The notes beneath the pieces are model-generated. The model had not been told where the DNA came from, searched no databases, and worked only from the letters and a program-made list of their open reading frames with translations. A stretch of DNA of 64,000 bases from Streptomyces davaonensis JCM 4913 (GTDB taxonomy: Bacteria; Actinomycetota; Actinomycetes; Streptomycetales; Streptomycetaceae). This document shows positions 55,370 to 63,964 of this stretch, one piece after another. The stretch covers positions 8,164,326-8,228,325 of the forward strand of contig NC_020504.1 in NCBI RefSeq assembly GCF_000349325.1, written 5' to 3'. Position 1 is the first letter of the stretch, and every line of letters starts with the position of its first letter. The translations under genes were made by a program, and so were the position numbers.

Positions 55370-56650
55370 TCAGCCCTCCCGCGCCGCCGCGCACACCGCG
55401 TGCGCGATCCGTGCCAGGTCCGCGTCGCCCGTGACGTACGGCGGCATCGTGTAGATCAGATCGCGGAACGGCCGCAGCCACACACCCTCGCGTACGGCCG
55501 CCTCCGTGGCCGCCTTCATGTCCACCGGGTGGTCGAGCTGAACGACGCCGATGGCGCCGAGAACCCGCACGTCCCGCACGCCCGGCAGGTCCGCGGCCGG
55601 AGCCAGCCCCTCGCGCAGGCCCGCCTCGATCCGCTTGACCTCCGCGAGCCAGTCCTGGCTCAGCAGCAGTTCGAGCGAGGCACAGGCGACGGCCGCCGCC
55701 AGCGGATTGCCCATGAACGTCGGCCCGTGCGCCAGCACCGGCACCTCGCCCCGGGAGATCCCGTCGGCCACGCGCGTGGTGCACAAGGTGGCGGCCAGCG
55801 TCATGTAGCCGCCGGTCAGCGCCTTGCCGACACACATCACGTCCGGCGTCACGGCCGCGTGGTCCGCCGCGAACAGTGCGCCGGTACGCCCGAAGGCGGT
55901 CGCGATCTCGTCGAAGATCAGCAGCACCCCGTACGCGTCGCACGCCTCCCGCAGCACCCGCAGATACGCGGGGGAGTGGAACCGCATCCCGCCCGCGCCC
56001 TGCACCACCGGCTCGACGATCACCGCGGCCAGTTCGTCGGCGTGCCGCTCGATGAGCGACCGCAGATGGTCGGCGTAGGACTCCTCGTACTCCGCCGGCG
56101 GCGGGTCCGCGAAGACCTGGCGCTGGAGCACTCCGGTCCACAGCTCGTGCATCCCGCCCTCGGGGTCGCACACCGACATCGGCTGCCAGGTGTCACCGTG
56201 ATAGCCGCCCCGCCAGGTCATCAGCCGCTGCTTGCCGGGACGCCCCAGCGAGCGCCAGTACTGGAGGCACATCTTCACCGCGACCTCGACCGACACCGAC
56301 CCCGAGTCGGCGAGGAAGACATGCTCGAGACCCTCGGGCGACATGTCGACAAGGCGCTTCGCCAGGCGTACGGCGGGCTCGTGCGTGAGCCCGCCGAACA
56401 TCACATGGCTCATCCGGCCGAGCTGCTCGACGGCCGCCTCGTTGAGCACCGGGTGGTTGTAGCCGTGGATGGCCGACCACCAGGACGACATCCCGTCGAC
56501 CAGCTCGCCCGAGCCGTCCGCAAGACGCAGCCGTACCCCGCTCGCCGACTCCACGACCAGCGGCTCCTGGCGGCCCGGCATCGGACCGTACGGATGCCAC
56601 ACATGCTTCCGGTCGAGGTCCAGCAGCTCGGGCACGCTCAGGTCAGGCAT
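55370..56650 (-). CDS. bioA: Adenosylmethionine-8-amino-7-oxononanoate aminotransferase
   Basis: A 426-residue class III aminotransferase. HVWHPYGPM at the N-terminus and the [20 protein letters not shown] block are BioA-specific. [35 protein letters not shown] and the PLP lysine in [13 protein letters not shown] complete the site. It makes DAPA from KAPA using S-adenosylmethionine as amino donor. Its ATG at 56650 overlaps the bioB stop by eight bases, so it is translationally coupled; another in-frame ATG lies 12 bases upstream. Confidence 0.94.
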   Translation of the reverse strand: MPDLSVPELLDLDRKHVWHPYGPMPGRQEPLVVESASGVRLRLADGSGELVDGMSSWWSAIHGYNHPVLNEAAVEQLGRMSHVMFGGLTHEPAVRLAKRLVDMSPEGLEHVFLADSGSVSVEVAVKMCLQYWRSLGRPGKQRLMTWRGGYHGDTWQPMSVCDPEGGMHELWTGVLQRQVFADPPPAEYEESYADHLRSLIERHADELAAVIVEPVVQGAGGMRFHSPAYLRVLREACDAYGVLLIFDEIATAFGRTGALFAADHAAVTPDVMCVGKALTGGYMTLAATLCTTRVADGISRGEVPVLAHGPTFMGNPLAAAVACASLELLLSQDWLAEVKRIEAGLREGLAPAADLPGVRDVRVLGAIGVVQLDHPVDMKAATEAAVREGVWLRPFRDLIYTMPPYVTGDADLARIAHAVCAAAREG

Positions 56651-57833
56651 TGGGCGCGACATCCGTCCCGGCGCCGCGGCGGCGCACGGCGACGAGATCG
56701 CTGCGGACCTCACCGGGCTCGGCCTGCTCGGCCGGCGCCGGAACGGAACCGCAGACCCCGCCGCCCTCGTGAGAACCGCAGCCGCCACAGTCATGGCCGC
56801 CCGCATGGGACCCGCAGCCACCCCCGGCCGCCCGGTGCTCCGGCAGCGTCACCTCGCCCGCGCCCTCCACCTCGAACCCGGCGTCGGCGATCATCTCCAG
56901 GTCGGCCTTGCCCGCCTGGCCCTCGGTCGTGAGGTAGTCGCCGAGGAAGATCGAGTTGGCCAGGTTCAGGGCGAGCGGCTGCATGGTCCGCAGATGGACC
57001 TCGCGGCCACCGGCGATCCGTACCTCCACGTCGGGACAGACGAACCGCACCATCGCCAGAATGCGCAGGCACCGCTGCGGAGTGAGGTTCCACTCCTTGG
57101 CCAGCGGGGTGCCCTCGACCGGGATCAGGAAGTTGACCGGCACCGAGTCCGGGTCGAGCTCGCGCAGCGAGTACACGACATCGACCAGGTCCTCGTCGCT
57201 CTCACCCATGCCGGCGATCAGGCCGGAGCACGCGGAGAGACCGGCCCCGTGCGCCTTCTGCACGGTGTCGACGCGGTCGGCGTAGGTGTGGGTGGTCGTG
57301 ATGTCCCCGTACGTCCCCTCGGACGTGTTGAGGTTGTGGTTGTACGCGTCGGCGCCCGCCTCGCGCAGCCGCTCGGCCTGGCCGTCGGAGAGCAGACCGA
57401 GACAGGCGCACACCTCGACGCCCTCGTTCTGGTCCTTGATCGCCTTGATGGTGTCCGAGACACGGTCCACGTCGCGGTCGGTCGGGCCGCGTCCGCTGGC
57501 CACCAGGCAGACGCGCTTGGCGCCGCCGGCGAGCCCCGCGGCCGCCGCCTTGGAGGCCTCGTCGGGCTTGAGCCAGGTGTACTTGAGGATCCCGGCGGTC
57601 GAGCCGAGCCGCTGCGAGCAGTAGGAGCAGTCCTCGGGGCACAAGCCGGACTTGAGGTTGACGAGGTAGTTCAGTTTCACCCGACGGCCGAACCAGTGCC
57701 GGCGCACCTTGCCGGCCGCGGCCACCACATCGAGCAGGTCGTCATCGGACGTCGCGAGGACGGCCAGGGCTTCCTCACGGGTCGGCAGCTCGCGCCGCAG
57801 CCCCTTGTCCACCAGCGTGTTCAGCAGGTCCAT
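56643..57833 (-). CDS. bioB: Biotin synthase with Cys/His-rich C-terminal extension
   Basis: A 396-residue radical SAM enzyme. The SAM cluster is C65, C69, C72 ([17 protein letters not shown]); Cys and Arg residues for the [2Fe-2S] sulfur donor are in [20 protein letters not shown] and [10 protein letters not shown]. It inserts sulfur into dethiobiotin. After the normal end (about residue 340) comes an extension with [20 protein letters not shown] and VCGS, rich in Cys, His and Gly, then a basic tail. The extension could hold metal or Fe-S precursors; that is speculation. First gene of bioBAD, divergent from bioF. The ATG at 57833 has AGGA upstream. Confidence 0.94.
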   Translation of the reverse strand: MDLLNTLVDKGLRRELPTREEALAVLATSDDDLLDVVAAAGKVRRHWFGRRVKLNYLVNLKSGLCPEDCSYCSQRLGSTAGILKYTWLKPDEASKAAAAGLAGGAKRVCLVASGRGPTDRDVDRVSDTIKAIKDQNEGVEVCACLGLLSDGQAERLREAGADAYNHNLNTSEGTYGDITTTHTYADRVDTVQKAHGAGLSACSGLIAGMGESDEDLVDVVYSLRELDPDSVPVNFLIPVEGTPLAKEWNLTPQRCLRILAMVRFVCPDVEVRIAGGREVHLRTMQPLALNLANSIFLGDYLTTEGQAGKADLEMIADAGFEVEGAGEVTLPEHRAAGGGCGSHAGGHDCGGCGSHEGGGVCGSVPAPAEQAEPGEVRSDLVAVRRRGAGTDVAPNA

Positions 57834-57980
57834 GAGAGCTGATCCTGTCTTACGGAGGGGTTCCTGGCCAAGGAGAGTTCGTACAACTCGGGCGCTTCGA
57901 GGTGTGGGTATTGCCACACCCTGGGTGCCGGGTCGTCCCGCTAGTGTCTGTGCGCTGCCTACAAAATCCCCGGAGGACCC
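57834..57980. promoter_or_regulatory. bioB/bioF divergent region with perfect interrupted dyad
   Basis: GGTGTGG-GTATTG-CCACACC (57901-57920) is a perfect 7+6+7 dyad in the middle of the 147-bp gap, in a position to control both arms. It differs from the BioQ (TGAAC/GTTCA-type) and BirA operators that I know, so the regulator is unidentified. GGAGGACCC immediately precedes the bioF ATG. Confidence 0.6.
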
Positions 57981-59108
57981 ATGGCGTTCGGCTGGATCGA
58001 CGACCAGGCGGAGCTGCGCCGCCGCGCCGGACTCGTCCGGACCCTGCGCCCCCGCCCCGCCGACTCGCCGCTGCTGGACCTCGCGAGCAATGACTACCTG
58101 GGCCTGGCCCACCATCCGGAGGTCACCGAGGGCGCGGCCGAGGCGGCGCGGACCTGGGGCGGCGGCGCCACCGGCTCCCGGCTCGTCACCGGTACGACGG
58201 AGCTGCACGGCGAGCTGGAGCGCGAGCTGGCGGACTTCTGCGGTTTCGAGGCGGCGCTGGTCTTCTCCTCCGGCTACGCGGCCAACCTCGCCGCGGTCAC
58301 CGCGCTCGGGCCGCACGGCTCGCTGATCGTGTCGGACGCGGGCAATCACGCCTCGCTCATCGACGGCTGCCGGCTGGCCCGCGGTACGACCCAGGTGGTC
58401 GCGCACGCCGAGCCGGACGCCGTGCGCAAGGCACTGCACACCCATGACGGACCGGCGGTGGCGGTCTCCGACACCGTCTTCTCGGTCGATGGCGACGCGG
58501 CCCCGCTGGCCGGGCTCGCCGAGGCGTGCCGGGAGTACGGCGCGGGACTCGTGGTCGACGACGCGCACGGGCTCGGGGTGCTCGGCGACGGCGGCCGGGG
58601 TGCCCCCTACGCGGCGGGGCTTGCGGGCGCCGACGACGTCGTCGTCACGGTGACGCTGTCCAAGTCGCTGGGCAGCCAGGGCGGTGCCGTCCTGGGCCCG
58701 GCCCGGGTGATCGACCATCTGGTCAACGCGGCCCGGACGTTCATCTTCGACACCGGTCTGGCGCCCGCCGCGACCGGTGCCGCCCTGGCGGCTCTGCGGC
58801 TGCTGCGCCGGGAGCCGGAGCGGGCGGCACGGGCGCGTGCGGTGGCCGGTGAACTGCACGCCCGCCTGACGGCCGAGGGCCATCAGGCGGTGCGTCCGGA
58901 CGCCGCGGTCGTCTCGGTGCGCGCGCCGTCCCCGGAGGAGGCCGTGCGCTGGGCGGCGGACTGCCGGGGGGCGGGCCTCGCCGTGGGCTGTTTCCGTCCT
59001 CCTTCCGTGCCCGACGGCATCTCACGGCTGCGGCTGACCGCCCGCGCGGATCTCACGGACGGGCAGATCGAACGCGCTGTACGGGTCATCGGCGAGACAC
59101 GACCATGA
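57981..59108 (+). CDS. bioF: 8-Amino-7-oxononanoate synthase
   Basis: A 375-residue alpha-oxoamine synthase. [55 protein letters not shown] and the PLP lysine in [16 protein letters not shown] are all typical. It condenses alanine with pimeloyl-ACP/CoA, the first committed ring-precursor step of biotin synthesis. It is transcribed away from bioBAD, separated by a shared regulatory gap. bioC/bioH-type genes are not in the window. Confidence 0.94.
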   Translation: MAFGWIDDQAELRRRAGLVRTLRPRPADSPLLDLASNDYLGLAHHPEVTEGAAEAARTWGGGATGSRLVTGTTELHGELERELADFCGFEAALVFSSGYAANLAAVTALGPHGSLIVSDAGNHASLIDGCRLARGTTQVVAHAEPDAVRKALHTHDGPAVAVSDTVFSVDGDAAPLAGLAEACREYGAGLVVDDAHGLGVLGDGGRGAPYAAGLAGADDVVVTVTLSKSLGSQGGAVLGPARVIDHLVNAARTFIFDTGLAPAATGAALAALRLLRREPERAARARAVAGELHARLTAEGHQAVRPDAAVVSVRAPSPEEAVRWAADCRGAGLAVGCFRPPSVPDGISRLRLTARADLTDGQIERAVRVIGETRP

Positions 59109-59170
59109 GTCGGCGTGACACGGCCCTGCCGCCGCGGCGAGGGAATTGATCGAAACGGAACTGATCGAGA

Positions 59171-59188
59171 CCGATCCGAACGGATCGG
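59171..59188. terminator. Palindromic hairpin between bioF and DUF397 genes
   Basis: CCGATCCG-AA-CGGATCGG is a perfect 8+2+8 dyad between convergent stops (59108 and 59195). Just upstream TGATCGA occurs twice, 17 bases apart (59149, 59163-range), giving a short GATCGA-rich tract. It probably acts as a bidirectional terminator. Confidence 0.55.
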
Positions 59189-59194
59189 GAACTG

Positions 59195-59422
59195 TCAGGA
59201 CTGGAACGCGGCCGTGAAGTCCGCCCAGCTCTCGGGGGAGAAGAGCAGCGCGGGTCCGGCCGGGCTCTTGGAGTCGCGCACGGCGAGCAGTCCGGCCCCT
59301 GGACCGGTCAGCGGCCGAGCCGTCTCCACGCAGTTGTTCGCACCCGTGCTGTAGCTGCTGCGCACCCAGTGCGCCGCAGGCAGATCGGTACTGGAAGGTA
59401 CGTGCCGAGGCATTGCAGACAT
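59195..59422 (-). CDS. DUF397 protein
   Basis: A 75-residue DUF397 protein. Typical segments are HWVRSSYSTGANNCVETA, LAVRDSKSPAGPALLFSPES and the ending WADFTAAFQS. In Streptomyces, DUF397 proteins are encoded next to a WhiJ-like XRE regulator and an AbaA-type ATPase, and influence development. It lies nine bases downstream of the XRE gene and is likely cotranscribed. The partner interaction is inferred from family context. Confidence 0.9.
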   Translation of the reverse strand: MSAMPRHVPSSTDLPAAHWVRSSYSTGANNCVETARPLTGPGAGLLAVRDSKSPAGPALLFSPESWADFTAAFQS

Positions 59423-59431
59423 GGTGCCTCC

Positions 59432-60298
59432 TTACGCGCCGTCAGCTATCGCGGCGATGTAATCCAACGTTTCCTCGGGCGAAAGGGCGTGGATCTGAAG
59501 GGTGGTGAAGGCCTCCGTGTACGCCTGGAGGTCTTCTTTCCGTTCGAGGTAGAGGCTACTCGTAAGGTGGTCGAGAACAACCACATCCAGATCAGAAGTG
59601 CGCGAAAATGAGAAGATAACGAAAGGCCCCGTGATACCGATGTGCGCTCCCGCGGTGAACGGCAGTACCTGAAGGCACACTTGAGGCAGCCGCCCCGCCT
59701 CCACCAGCCGCCACAGCTGTCGGGACATCACCCCGGGACCGCCGATGTTCCGGCGCAGCACCGCCTCGTCGAGCACCGCGCTCAACTCCAGCGGCGGCAG
59801 CCCGCGCAGCACGTCCTGCCGGGCCAGCCGCACCTCGACCAGCGCGTCCAGCCGTTCGTCCGTCTCATCGAGACCGCCCACCGCGGCCCGGGTCACCGCC
59901 CGCGCGTACTCCGGCGTCTGCAACAGCCCCGGCACCACGGAGGTCTCCAGCGTGCGCATCGCGCTCGCCTGGGACTCCAGGCTGATGAAGTCCCGGTAGG
60001 TCGGCGGCAGTACCCCGCGATACGCGTGCCACCAGTGATGCCGTCCGGCCCCGCCGTCGGACCCCGCCAACACCAGCAGCAAGTCCCGTAGTTGGGAGTC
60101 GCCGACCGCGTAGGCATCCAGGAGTAACCGCACATCGGCCGGTTTCACCCCGCTGGCACCGGTCTCGATCCGGCTCACCTTCGACTGGTGCCAGCCCACC
60201 AGGCGCGCCGCCTCACCGCTCGTCAGGCCCGCACCGGTGCGCAACGCACGCAGTTCGGCGCCCAGCTTTCGGCGGCGTACCGCCGGCCCGTGCTGCAT
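59432..60298 (-). CDS. WhiJ-like XRE regulator with DUF5753 domain; contains TTA codon
   Basis: A 288-residue protein. The helix-turn-helix at residues about 10-65 includes LGAELRALRTGAGLTSGEAA, then RLVGWHQSKVSRIETGASG. The DUF5753 domain follows (YRDFISLESQASAMRTLETS ... VVPGLLQTPEYARAV; AHIGITGPFVIFSFS). These regulators control aerial development together with a DUF397 partner. Codon 58 (plus-strand 60125-60127) is TTA, predicting bldA dependence. It is divergent from the RsbW-like ATPase gene, completing a whiJ-type cassette. Confidence 0.9.
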   Translation of the reverse strand: MQHGPAVRRRKLGAELRALRTGAGLTSGEAARLVGWHQSKVSRIETGASGVKPADVRLLLDAYAVGDSQLRDLLLVLAGSDGGAGRHHWWHAYRGVLPPTYRDFISLESQASAMRTLETSVVPGLLQTPEYARAVTRAAVGGLDETDERLDALVEVRLARQDVLRGLPPLELSAVLDEAVLRRNIGGPGVMSRQLWRLVEAGRLPQVCLQVLPFTAGAHIGITGPFVIFSFSRTSDLDVVVLDHLTSSLYLERKEDLQAYTEAFTTLQIHALSPEETLDYIAAIADGA

Positions 60299-60510
60299 GC
60301 GCTACTCCTTACTCCAACCGGGCCGCCCAAATACGGTCTCGCGTAGCAGAGTTCACCGCTTTGAGCGACAGATATATGCATATCTTGGTGGATCGCCACC
60401 GTGACCGGCGAGGTAATGGCAGTCTGGCGATGAAGCACCAGTCCGGGACCGTACTCGAACCATCCGCTCCGTGTCGGACTGCGGTCCCGTGGGAAAGGGA
60501 CGACGTCGCC
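60299..60510. promoter_or_regulatory. AT-rich divergent region of the whiJ-like cassette
   Basis: An unusually AT-rich patch for this genome holds the perfect palindrome ATATGCATAT (60374-60383) within GATATATGCATATC. It lies between the XRE and ATPase genes and is the best candidate binding site for the XRE protein. In-frame starts at 60361 and 60430 exist for the ATPase gene, so part of this stretch could be coding; the codon pattern there is weaker. Confidence 0.45.
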
Positions 60511-60969
60511 ATGGCAGACCATCTGGAAGCATCCGTCACTCTGCCGAGCGATCCCGCCTCGGTCTCCGCGGCGCGTGGCTATGTGGTCAGCACCCTCGCG
60601 GAATGGGGGTTGCCGGTCGAGACGGAAGTGGCCGACACCATCAGGCTCATCGTCTCCGAACTCGCCACCAACGCCGTACAGCACACGCTCGGTCAGTCAC
60701 CCACCTTCACGGTGGACATCGAGCTGCACCATGACGAGCAACTGCGCATCGGGGTGACCGACAGTCACCCGCGTTTTCCCAAGCGGCTGCCCGCCGCCGT
60801 CCAGCAGGACAACGGGCGCGGACTGGTGATCATCCGCTGGCTGACCGCGGAGTGCGGCGGCCGCCTCAGAGTCCGGCCGACCCGTGAGGGCGGCAAGACG
60901 GTCTCCATCGAACTGCCCTGGACGGCCCCGGCCCGCCCGGTGACGATCGTGGGGCAGCAGGAGCCATAG
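60511..60969 (+). CDS. RsbW-like ATP-binding protein (HATPase, AbaA/whiJ-cassette type)
   Basis: A 152-residue GHKL ATPase domain. The N-box is LIVSELATNAVQHT and the G boxes are IGVTDSHPRFPKRL and NGRGLVIIRWLTAECGGRLR. It resembles anti-sigma/serine kinases of the RsbW type. I chose the ATG at 60511 (MADHLEASVTLP), which has AAAGGGA 10 bases upstream and where the codon bias becomes strong; 60430 or 60361 would lengthen the N-terminus. Divergent from the WhiJ-like regulator; these three-gene sets occur many times in Streptomyces genomes. Confidence 0.82.
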   Translation: MADHLEASVTLPSDPASVSAARGYVVSTLAEWGLPVETEVADTIRLIVSELATNAVQHTLGQSPTFTVDIELHHDEQLRIGVTDSHPRFPKRLPAAVQQDNGRGLVIIRWLTAECGGRLRVRPTREGGKTVSIELPWTAPARPVTIVGQQEP

Positions 60970-61045
60970 GTTCGTGGGCGCGCCCTCATGACGCCCGTCA
61001 GGGCGGCGGCGGGTCAGATGCGCCGCCGCCCCTGAGGGTCGCCGG

Positions 61046-61519
61046 TCAGCTCACCCGGCCGTACCAGACGCTCTTGGTCCAGATCTTCTGCAGCCTCACC
61101 ACGTCCCCGGTCTTCGGGGCGTGCCAGATCTTCCCCTTCCCGGCGTAGATGCCGACGTGGTACACGTTCGACCCCGAGTGGAAGAACACGAGGTCGCCGG
61201 ACTTGCGGCTCTTGGCGGAGATGTGGCGCGTCTTGTTGTACTGCTGGGCCGCCGTACGGGGCAGCGTCTTGCCCGCCTTCTTGTACGAGTACAGCGTGAG
61301 CCCGGAGCAGTCGAAGCGGTGCGGTCCGATGGCGCCCCACTTGTACGGGGAGCCCTTCTTGGAGGCCGCGACCTGGAGTGCCTTCGTCGCCGGTGTGGCC
61401 GCCTCCGCCTCGGAGGAGAGGCCGGGGGCCACGATCGAACCGCCCACGGCGGCGATGGTGAGAGCCGAAGCCGTGCCGGCCCGGGCCATCAGCGACGGGA
61501 CACGATTGAGCGCAGTCAT
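61046..61519 (-). CDS. Secreted NlpC/P60 cell-wall peptidase
   Basis: A 157-residue protein. A signal peptide (MTALNRVPSLMARAGTASAL ... SSEAEAA) is followed by one NlpC/P60 domain: catalytic Cys in HRFDCSGLTLYSYKKAGKTL, first His in VYHVGIYAGKGKIWHAP, with the third polar residue near KTGD. It should cleave D-Glu-mDAP or similar peptidoglycan stem bonds outside the cell. The ATG at 61519 has GAAGGG upstream. The upstream leader carries a c-di-AMP riboswitch, common ahead of such wall hydrolases in actinobacteria. Confidence 0.92.
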   Translation of the reverse strand: MTALNRVPSLMARAGTASALTIAAVGGSIVAPGLSSEAEAATPATKALQVAASKKGSPYKWGAIGPHRFDCSGLTLYSYKKAGKTLPRTAAQQYNKTRHISAKSRKSGDLVFFHSGSNVYHVGIYAGKGKIWHAPKTGDVVRLQKIWTKSVWYGRVS

Positions 61520-61525
61520 GCGCAA

Positions 61526-61665
61526 CCCTTCGTCAGCCGCCTGTGAAGGATGACCTGTCGGATTCGGGCTGGCGAAGTAGCCCGGCCGCGTAAGCGGCTT
61601 CACCCCAAGGGCTGCTCGGCGCGAACTTCCGTGCCGGCGACCCGTCGTGCTTGGGTCCTCCACTC
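61526..61665 (-). ncRNA. ydaO/yuaA-type cyclic di-AMP riboswitch in the NlpC/P60 leader
   Basis: Read on the minus strand, the leader contains the hallmark words of this class in order: CTTGGGGTGAAGCCG (near 61610-61596), a GCGG/CCGC hairpin, then AGCCCGAATCCGACAGG (61570-61554) and an AGGCGGCTGACGAAGGG closing segment (61542-61526) that runs into the ribosome-binding site. c-di-AMP binding normally turns such genes off. The 5' boundary is approximate, since I could not fold the RNA. Confidence 0.8.
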
Positions 61666-62208
61666 CTGCCGATCCACTCCTGTCGACCGGTCATCCGGGC
61701 GGCGGCAGGACTCGGCGTCCGCCCGGACCGCCCCGCCGCTGTGGCGGGGGCTTGTCGTCAGACAGGGATCTTGACTCACCGATGTCCGAAAATCCCAATG
61801 GAACCGGGGATTTGTGGCGTTACTCACCACTCACCCGTTCGGGTGGACACTGGTCCATTCGAACGATCGTCGAGTGCCCGGGGGATGCCCGGACCAGGCA
61901 CGGAACGTCCATTTCGGTCCCCGAGCCACGCGCGTTGCGCAACCCTGACGGGTCGCCAAAAGGAGAGGTGACTACGCCAAAAGGGGGTACGTCGTTTGGT
62001 CCGTTTCAACTCAGAGCCGGACGACTCGAGATCGCGGCGGGACGCCCGCACCGCGCTCACGTGCGTCAACTGTCCGAGCGCGACGCCACCGTGACGAGAG
62101 TCGCGCGGCGCTGTCCGTCCAGCACACGCGGCGCATGTACCGGCGCATGGGCGGGATCGGGCGGACCGACGACGCCGAGGTGACGGTCGATCAACTCGCC
62201 CTTGGCCC
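61666..62208. other. 543-bp gene-free stretch upstream of the NlpC/P60 leader
   Basis: It must contain the NlpC/P60 promoter (minus strand). A strong hairpin, CCCCGCC (61731-61737) with GGCGGGG (61743-61749), lies near the riboswitch. The remainder has lower coding bias and no convincing start or ribosome-binding site. Around 62040-62200 a plus-strand stretch (HVRQLSERDATVTRVARR, then in another frame QHTRRMYRRMGGIGRT) looks like a decayed helix-turn-helix coding remnant, but this is weak. Confidence 0.35.
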
Positions 62209-63180
62209 CTATGACACCGAGGCGAGTTCCCGCTCCGCCGCCGGCTCGCTCTCCGTCCGGGACTTCAGCAGGGCGCCGAGCACCACCGCGCCGAGGCCGA
62301 GCGCCGCCCACCAGGTCAGCGTCAGGACGGGACCGGTCGCCGCGGCGCCGTCGAAGAACGCCGTGGAGCGCAGCGCGCTCGCGCCCGCGCCCGGCGGCAG
62401 CCACTGCCCGATCGCGCCGACCGGCTGGGGTAGCATCTCCGGCGCCGAGGCCGCCCCCGAGAAGGGGTTGCCGAGCAGCATCATGACGCCTGCGGTGATC
62501 CCGATCCCGGGGGTCCCGATCAGGGCCGCAAGACCGGCGACGGCGGCGCCCACCGCCAGAGTCGCCAGGCTGAACACCCCTGCCTCCGCCCACCAGTTGC
62601 CGTCGACGACCCCCAGCCAGCTGTGCGCCACGGCCGCCGCGGCGAGGCCCACCAGCGCGGCGGACGCGACCAGGGCGGCCACCGCCCGAGTGCCGCGCAG
62701 ACCGAGCAGCGTCACCACCGCGCCCCCGGCGATACCGGCCAAGGCGAGCGGCAGCACGCTCGAGGTGAGGGCCGCGCCCCGGGGATCGTCTGCGGGCGCG
62801 GGCACCACATCGACGGTCCGGACCTCGGTGCCCATGGCGGCGGCCTGCTGCTGGAGCAACTGGGCCACGACCGGACTTCCCGCAGAGGCCGTGAGCAGCT
62901 CGGTGCCGCCCGGGGTCACGACGATCGCGCCGTATACGGACCGGTCCTCGACGGCGTCCCGGGCAGCGGCCTCGTCGGCGTAGCGGTGGATCTCGAACGC
63001 CCCCTCGTGTCGGGCCAGTTGGCGTTCCACCTGGGCGGTGGCGGCGGCCGGACCGGCCACGCCGAGCGGCAGGTCGCGGGGTGCGGTGCGGGCGGCGGGC
63101 CAGGCGAAGGCCCACAGAGCGAGGGCGGCGAGGACCGGGACTAGGACGACGACCGCGATCAGTCGGCGGCGGGTGGACAT
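62209..63180 (-). CDS. ABC-2/YhgE-like membrane protein
   Basis: A 323-residue protein. One N-terminal helix (LIAVVVLVPVLAALALWAFA) is followed by an extracellular domain of about 110 residues (residues 35-140) and about five further helices (VLPLALAGIAGGAVVTLLGL; AVAALVASAALVGLAAAAVA; ATLAVGAAVAGLAALIGTPG; ITAGVMMLLGNPFSG; LTWWAALGLGAVVLGALL). This is the layout of ABC-2 permease/YhgE-Pip-like proteins, often controlled by TetR and involved in export or phage reception. No ATPase is adjacent. It is divergent from the TetR gene, with operator-like repeats between. Confidence 0.8.
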   Translation of the reverse strand: MSTRRRLIAVVVLVPVLAALALWAFAWPAARTAPRDLPLGVAGPAAATAQVERQLARHEGAFEIHRYADEAAARDAVEDRSVYGAIVVTPGGTELLTASAGSPVVAQLLQQQAAAMGTEVRTVDVVPAPADDPRGAALTSSVLPLALAGIAGGAVVTLLGLRGTRAVAALVASAALVGLAAAAVAHSWLGVVDGNWWAEAGVFSLATLAVGAAVAGLAALIGTPGIGITAGVMMLLGNPFSGAASAPEMLPQPVGAIGQWLPPGAGASALRSTAFFDGAAATGPVLTLTWWAALGLGAVVLGALLKSRTESEPAAERELASVS

Positions 63181-63318
63181 GGTTTCCCCTTGCGTACGCG
63201 GTGGTGCTCACAGAGATCGACTCTTAAAGAGAACGATCATTCGTTTTAGTGGAGGCATCAGCGTCGCGCCGCCCGGCCCACTTGTCAAGAAGGAACGTTC
63301 GTTTTAAATTGAGGGACC
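63181..63318. promoter_or_regulatory. TetR/permease divergent promoter with paired AACG...CGTT operators
   Basis: AACGATCATTCGTT (63232-63245) and AACGTTCGTT (63294-63303) are two AACG/CGTT sites, both followed by TTTA. The second lies inside a promoter TTGTCA (63282-63287), 17-base spacer, TAAATT (63305-63310), whose -10 is eight bases from the TetR ATG (near-leaderless, though GAGGGA overlaps). Each gene thus has one site, fitting repression by the TetR protein. Confidence 0.65.
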
Positions 63319-63948
63319 ATGGCCCGCGTATCCCAGGAACATCTCGACGCCCGCCGCCGCCAGATCCTGGAAGGCGCCGCCCGCTGCTTCGCCCGCAACG
63401 GCTTCCACGCCACCTCCATGCAGGACGTACTGAAGGAGGTCGACCTCTCGGCCGGAGCGGTGTACCGCTACTTCAGCGGGAAGGACGAGCTGATCTCCGC
63501 GATCGTCAAGGGCGTCCTCGCCGAGCTGGTCACCGTGTTCGAGGAGGTCACCCGGCAGAGCCCGCCCCCGCCGCTGGACGAGCTGGTCGGCGAGGTGCTC
63601 GGCCGCGCGATGCGCATCTGGGGCTCCCTCACCATCGACGACGCACCGGCCTTCCCGAGGCTGATGATGCAGGTCTGGGCGGAGACGGCGCGCGACCCGG
63701 ACCTCTCGGGCGTGATGGACGAGGTGTACGGCGTGGTGAGCGTGGCCTGGACCCGGGTGTTCGAGGGCTACCAGGACGCCGGCATGATGCGGGCGGACAT
63801 CCCAGCCGAACACGTCGCCCGGACCATGGTCGCCGCCGTGCAGGGCTTCATCGCCCAGCAGTCCCTGTTCGGGCCGGTTCCGGTCGAGGTCCTCCAGGAC
63901 GGACTGCGCGCCCTGATGAGCATGGCCGCGCCGCGATCGGACGCCTGA
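63319..63948 (+). CDS. TetR-family repressor
   Basis: A 209-residue regulator. The helix-turn-helix is at residues about 15-60 (QILEGAARCFARNGFHATSM, then QDVLKEVDLSAGAVYRYFSG and KDELI). The C-terminal helical domain (from residue 70) has a DAPAFPRLMMQVWAETARDP block typical of the TetR_C_6-like group. It probably represses the divergent membrane protein and itself through paired AACG/CGTT sites. The inducer is unknown. Confidence 0.92.
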   Translation: MARVSQEHLDARRRQILEGAARCFARNGFHATSMQDVLKEVDLSAGAVYRYFSGKDELISAIVKGVLAELVTVFEEVTRQSPPPPLDELVGEVLGRAMRIWGSLTIDDAPAFPRLMMQVWAETARDPDLSGVMDEVYGVVSVAWTRVFEGYQDAGMMRADIPAEHVARTMVAAVQGFIAQQSLFGPVPVEVLQDGLRALMSMAAPRSDA

Positions 63949-63964
63949 CCGGATCACAGCTCGG

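Noticed and set aside
61647..62183. 178-codon plus-strand ORF upstream of the NlpC gene
   Set aside because: It runs antisense across the riboswitch region, has poor codon bias and no ribosome-binding site; I treat the area as leader, promoter and possible relic.
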